A DNA stretch of 5,400 bases, taken from contig CAYPOY010000346.1 of the NCBI GenBank assembly GCA_964412395.1, forward strand, positions 1-5,400, in the 5' to 3' direction. Origin of the DNA: CAYPOY01 sp964412395 (GTDB lineage: Bacteria; Chloroflexota; Anaerolineae; B4-G1). Positions within the stretch are counted from its first letter, which is position 1. The number at the start of each line of letters is the position of its first letter. The position numbers and the translations under genes were made by a program. The notes under the pieces were generated by a model. The model saw nothing but the letters and a program-made list of their open reading frames with translations. It made no database searches and was not told where the DNA came from. This document shows, in pieces, positions 4,982 to 5,400 of the stretch.

Positions 4982-5124
4982 TCTTCCTCACACTTGGCCG
5001 GGTCGTAGGAGTAAAGCGGCCTCTCACCCTCGCGGTAGCCCATCATTCCGGCCGGAATCGGACCCTGGGCCTGGGTACCATCGCCGGCCTGTGCGTCTTT
5101 GATCATGGCCTAAAAGTCAAAGCT
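4982..5124 (-). pseudogene. ABC transporter substrate-binding protein, upstream fragment with amber codon
   Basis: Read on the minus strand, this stretch gives SFDF, then TAG (5112-5110), then AMIKDAQAGDGTQAQGPIPAG and YREGERPLYSYDPAKCEE. It matches the part of SBP_bac_5 proteins around the GPIP motif that comes directly before the 3' fragment at 4261-4816. The TAG stands where the family usually has a polar residue (FDYDAMI-like), one base from CAG or GAG. The gene breaks into the 165-bp element after 4982, and about 300 or more N-terminal residues are missing upstream, replaced by a GC-rich hairpin and a kinase remnant. ATG 5106 could start a short peptide but has no convincing RBS. Confidence 0.8.
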
Positions 5125-5147
5125 GTCATCGCTAATGCGCAACTCTA

Positions 5148-5197
5148 CCTCCCCCCCTTTCATCCCCCCCGCGCGCGGGGGGGACAGAGGGGGGGGT
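5148..5197. repeat. GC-rich hairpin repeat at a gene-fragment junction
   Basis: A perfect 20-bp palindrome at 5164-5183 (seven C, GCGCGC, seven G) is flanked by a second pair of runs, C at 5151-5157 and G at 5189-5196, with short unpaired TTTCAT and ACAGA between. The roughly 50-bp structure is a strong imperfect hairpin on either strand. It lies exactly between the kinase fragment and the binding-protein fragment, so it probably inserted or recombined there. It is of the C-run/G-run dispersed type and does not look like a standard terminator, having no T run. Confidence 0.85.
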
Positions 5198-5204
5198 GCA
5201 GCAC

Positions 5205-5400
5205 AGGCCAACCGTCACCTGAAAGAGGGTCTGGGTGACGGCATCATGCAGGTCCCGTGCCAGGCGGCTGCGCTCCTCCACGACTGCCGACTCCTGTGCT
5301 TGTTCGTAAAGCCGTGCGTTCTCGACAGCTACACCGATCTGGTGCCCGATGGCTGCCAGCCCGGCGCCTATGGCTATGCCACACACCACACCTGGAATGG
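5205..5400 (-). pseudogene. Sensor histidine kinase fragment (end of GAF domain plus HisKA_3 H-box)
   Basis: The minus-strand frame enters from the right edge. It reads the last helix of a GAF domain (AAIGHQIGVAVENARLYEQAQ), then the dimerisation and phosphoacceptor box of NarL/DegS-type kinases (EERSRLARDLHDAVTQTLF), with the phosphorylatable His at 5248-5246. Family resemblance stops near 5212; the frame then runs through the GC-rich hairpin (PPSVPPARGG-like low-complexity translation) to a stop at 5134-5132. The HATPase_c domain is missing, so the protein could not autophosphorylate. The 5' part is outside the window. A few residues past the hairpin (VELRISDD, about 5148-5125, another frame) resemble the ATPase G1 region and might be a leftover of the same gene. 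Confidence 0.8.

Noticed and set aside
5110..5112. Recoded (readthrough or pyrrolysine) TAG codon
   Set aside because: The gene is already truncated and interrupted by an element, so an ordinary nonsense mutation is the simpler explanation.
4849..5238. Open frame of 129 codons on the + strand
   Set aside because: It crosses the palindrome element, two gene fragments read on the other strand and the GC hairpin, so it is a chance frame.

Overview
The window looks like a piece of a GC-rich, repeat-laden bacterial chromosome, most plausibly Chloroflexota (Anaerolineae/Caldilineae/Chloroflexia-like). This is inferred from the protein types (a sucrose-phosphate-synthase/MshA-like glycosyltransferase, a membrane L,D-transpeptidase with PG-binding-4-like and LysM modules, family 5 substrate-binding protein remnants, a GAF/NarL-type histidine kinase remnant) and from several kinds of dispersed palindromic repeat. 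No rRNA, tRNA or CRISPR array was seen.

Left part (1-1762, + strand): two copies of a 31-bp tandem repeat are followed by a good sigma-70-like promoter (66-94) and a GT-B family 4 glycosyltransferase (145-1407). The promoter -10 covers the most upstream possible TTG start, so GTG 145 is preferred. A short charged reading frame (1502-1762) follows. It stays open upstream without a start codon and may be a gene remnant.

Middle part (1765-4077, - strand): three co-directional genes read right to left. A degenerate receiver-domain protein lacks the phosphoacceptor Asp and the conserved Lys and seems frameshifted near its 3' end. An Xre-type regulator has a strong extended -10 promoter placed so that its mRNA should be leaderless. 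A 517-residue membrane-anchored L,D-transpeptidase overlaps the regulator by 8 bp and is probably translationally coupled to it. The regulator-transpeptidase pair reads as a small cell-wall operon.

Right part (4098-5400): a gene graveyard shaped by small non-autonomous elements. A 153-bp foldback element (4098-4250, 17-bp terminal inverted repeats) encloses a second palindromic repeat. Next to it lies the 3' part of an oligopeptide-type ABC substrate-binding protein gene, split by a 165-bp element (4817-4981, 12-bp terminal inverted repeats). That element is built almost symmetrically from four short palindromes, three sharing the same centre on different stems. Removing it rejoins the substrate-binding protein reading frame exactly. 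The gene is also broken by an amber codon and cut off at its 5' side next to a GC-rich hairpin repeat (5148-5197), beyond which lies a truncated histidine kinase running off the window. The symmetric palindrome-array element is the most unusual feature of the window.
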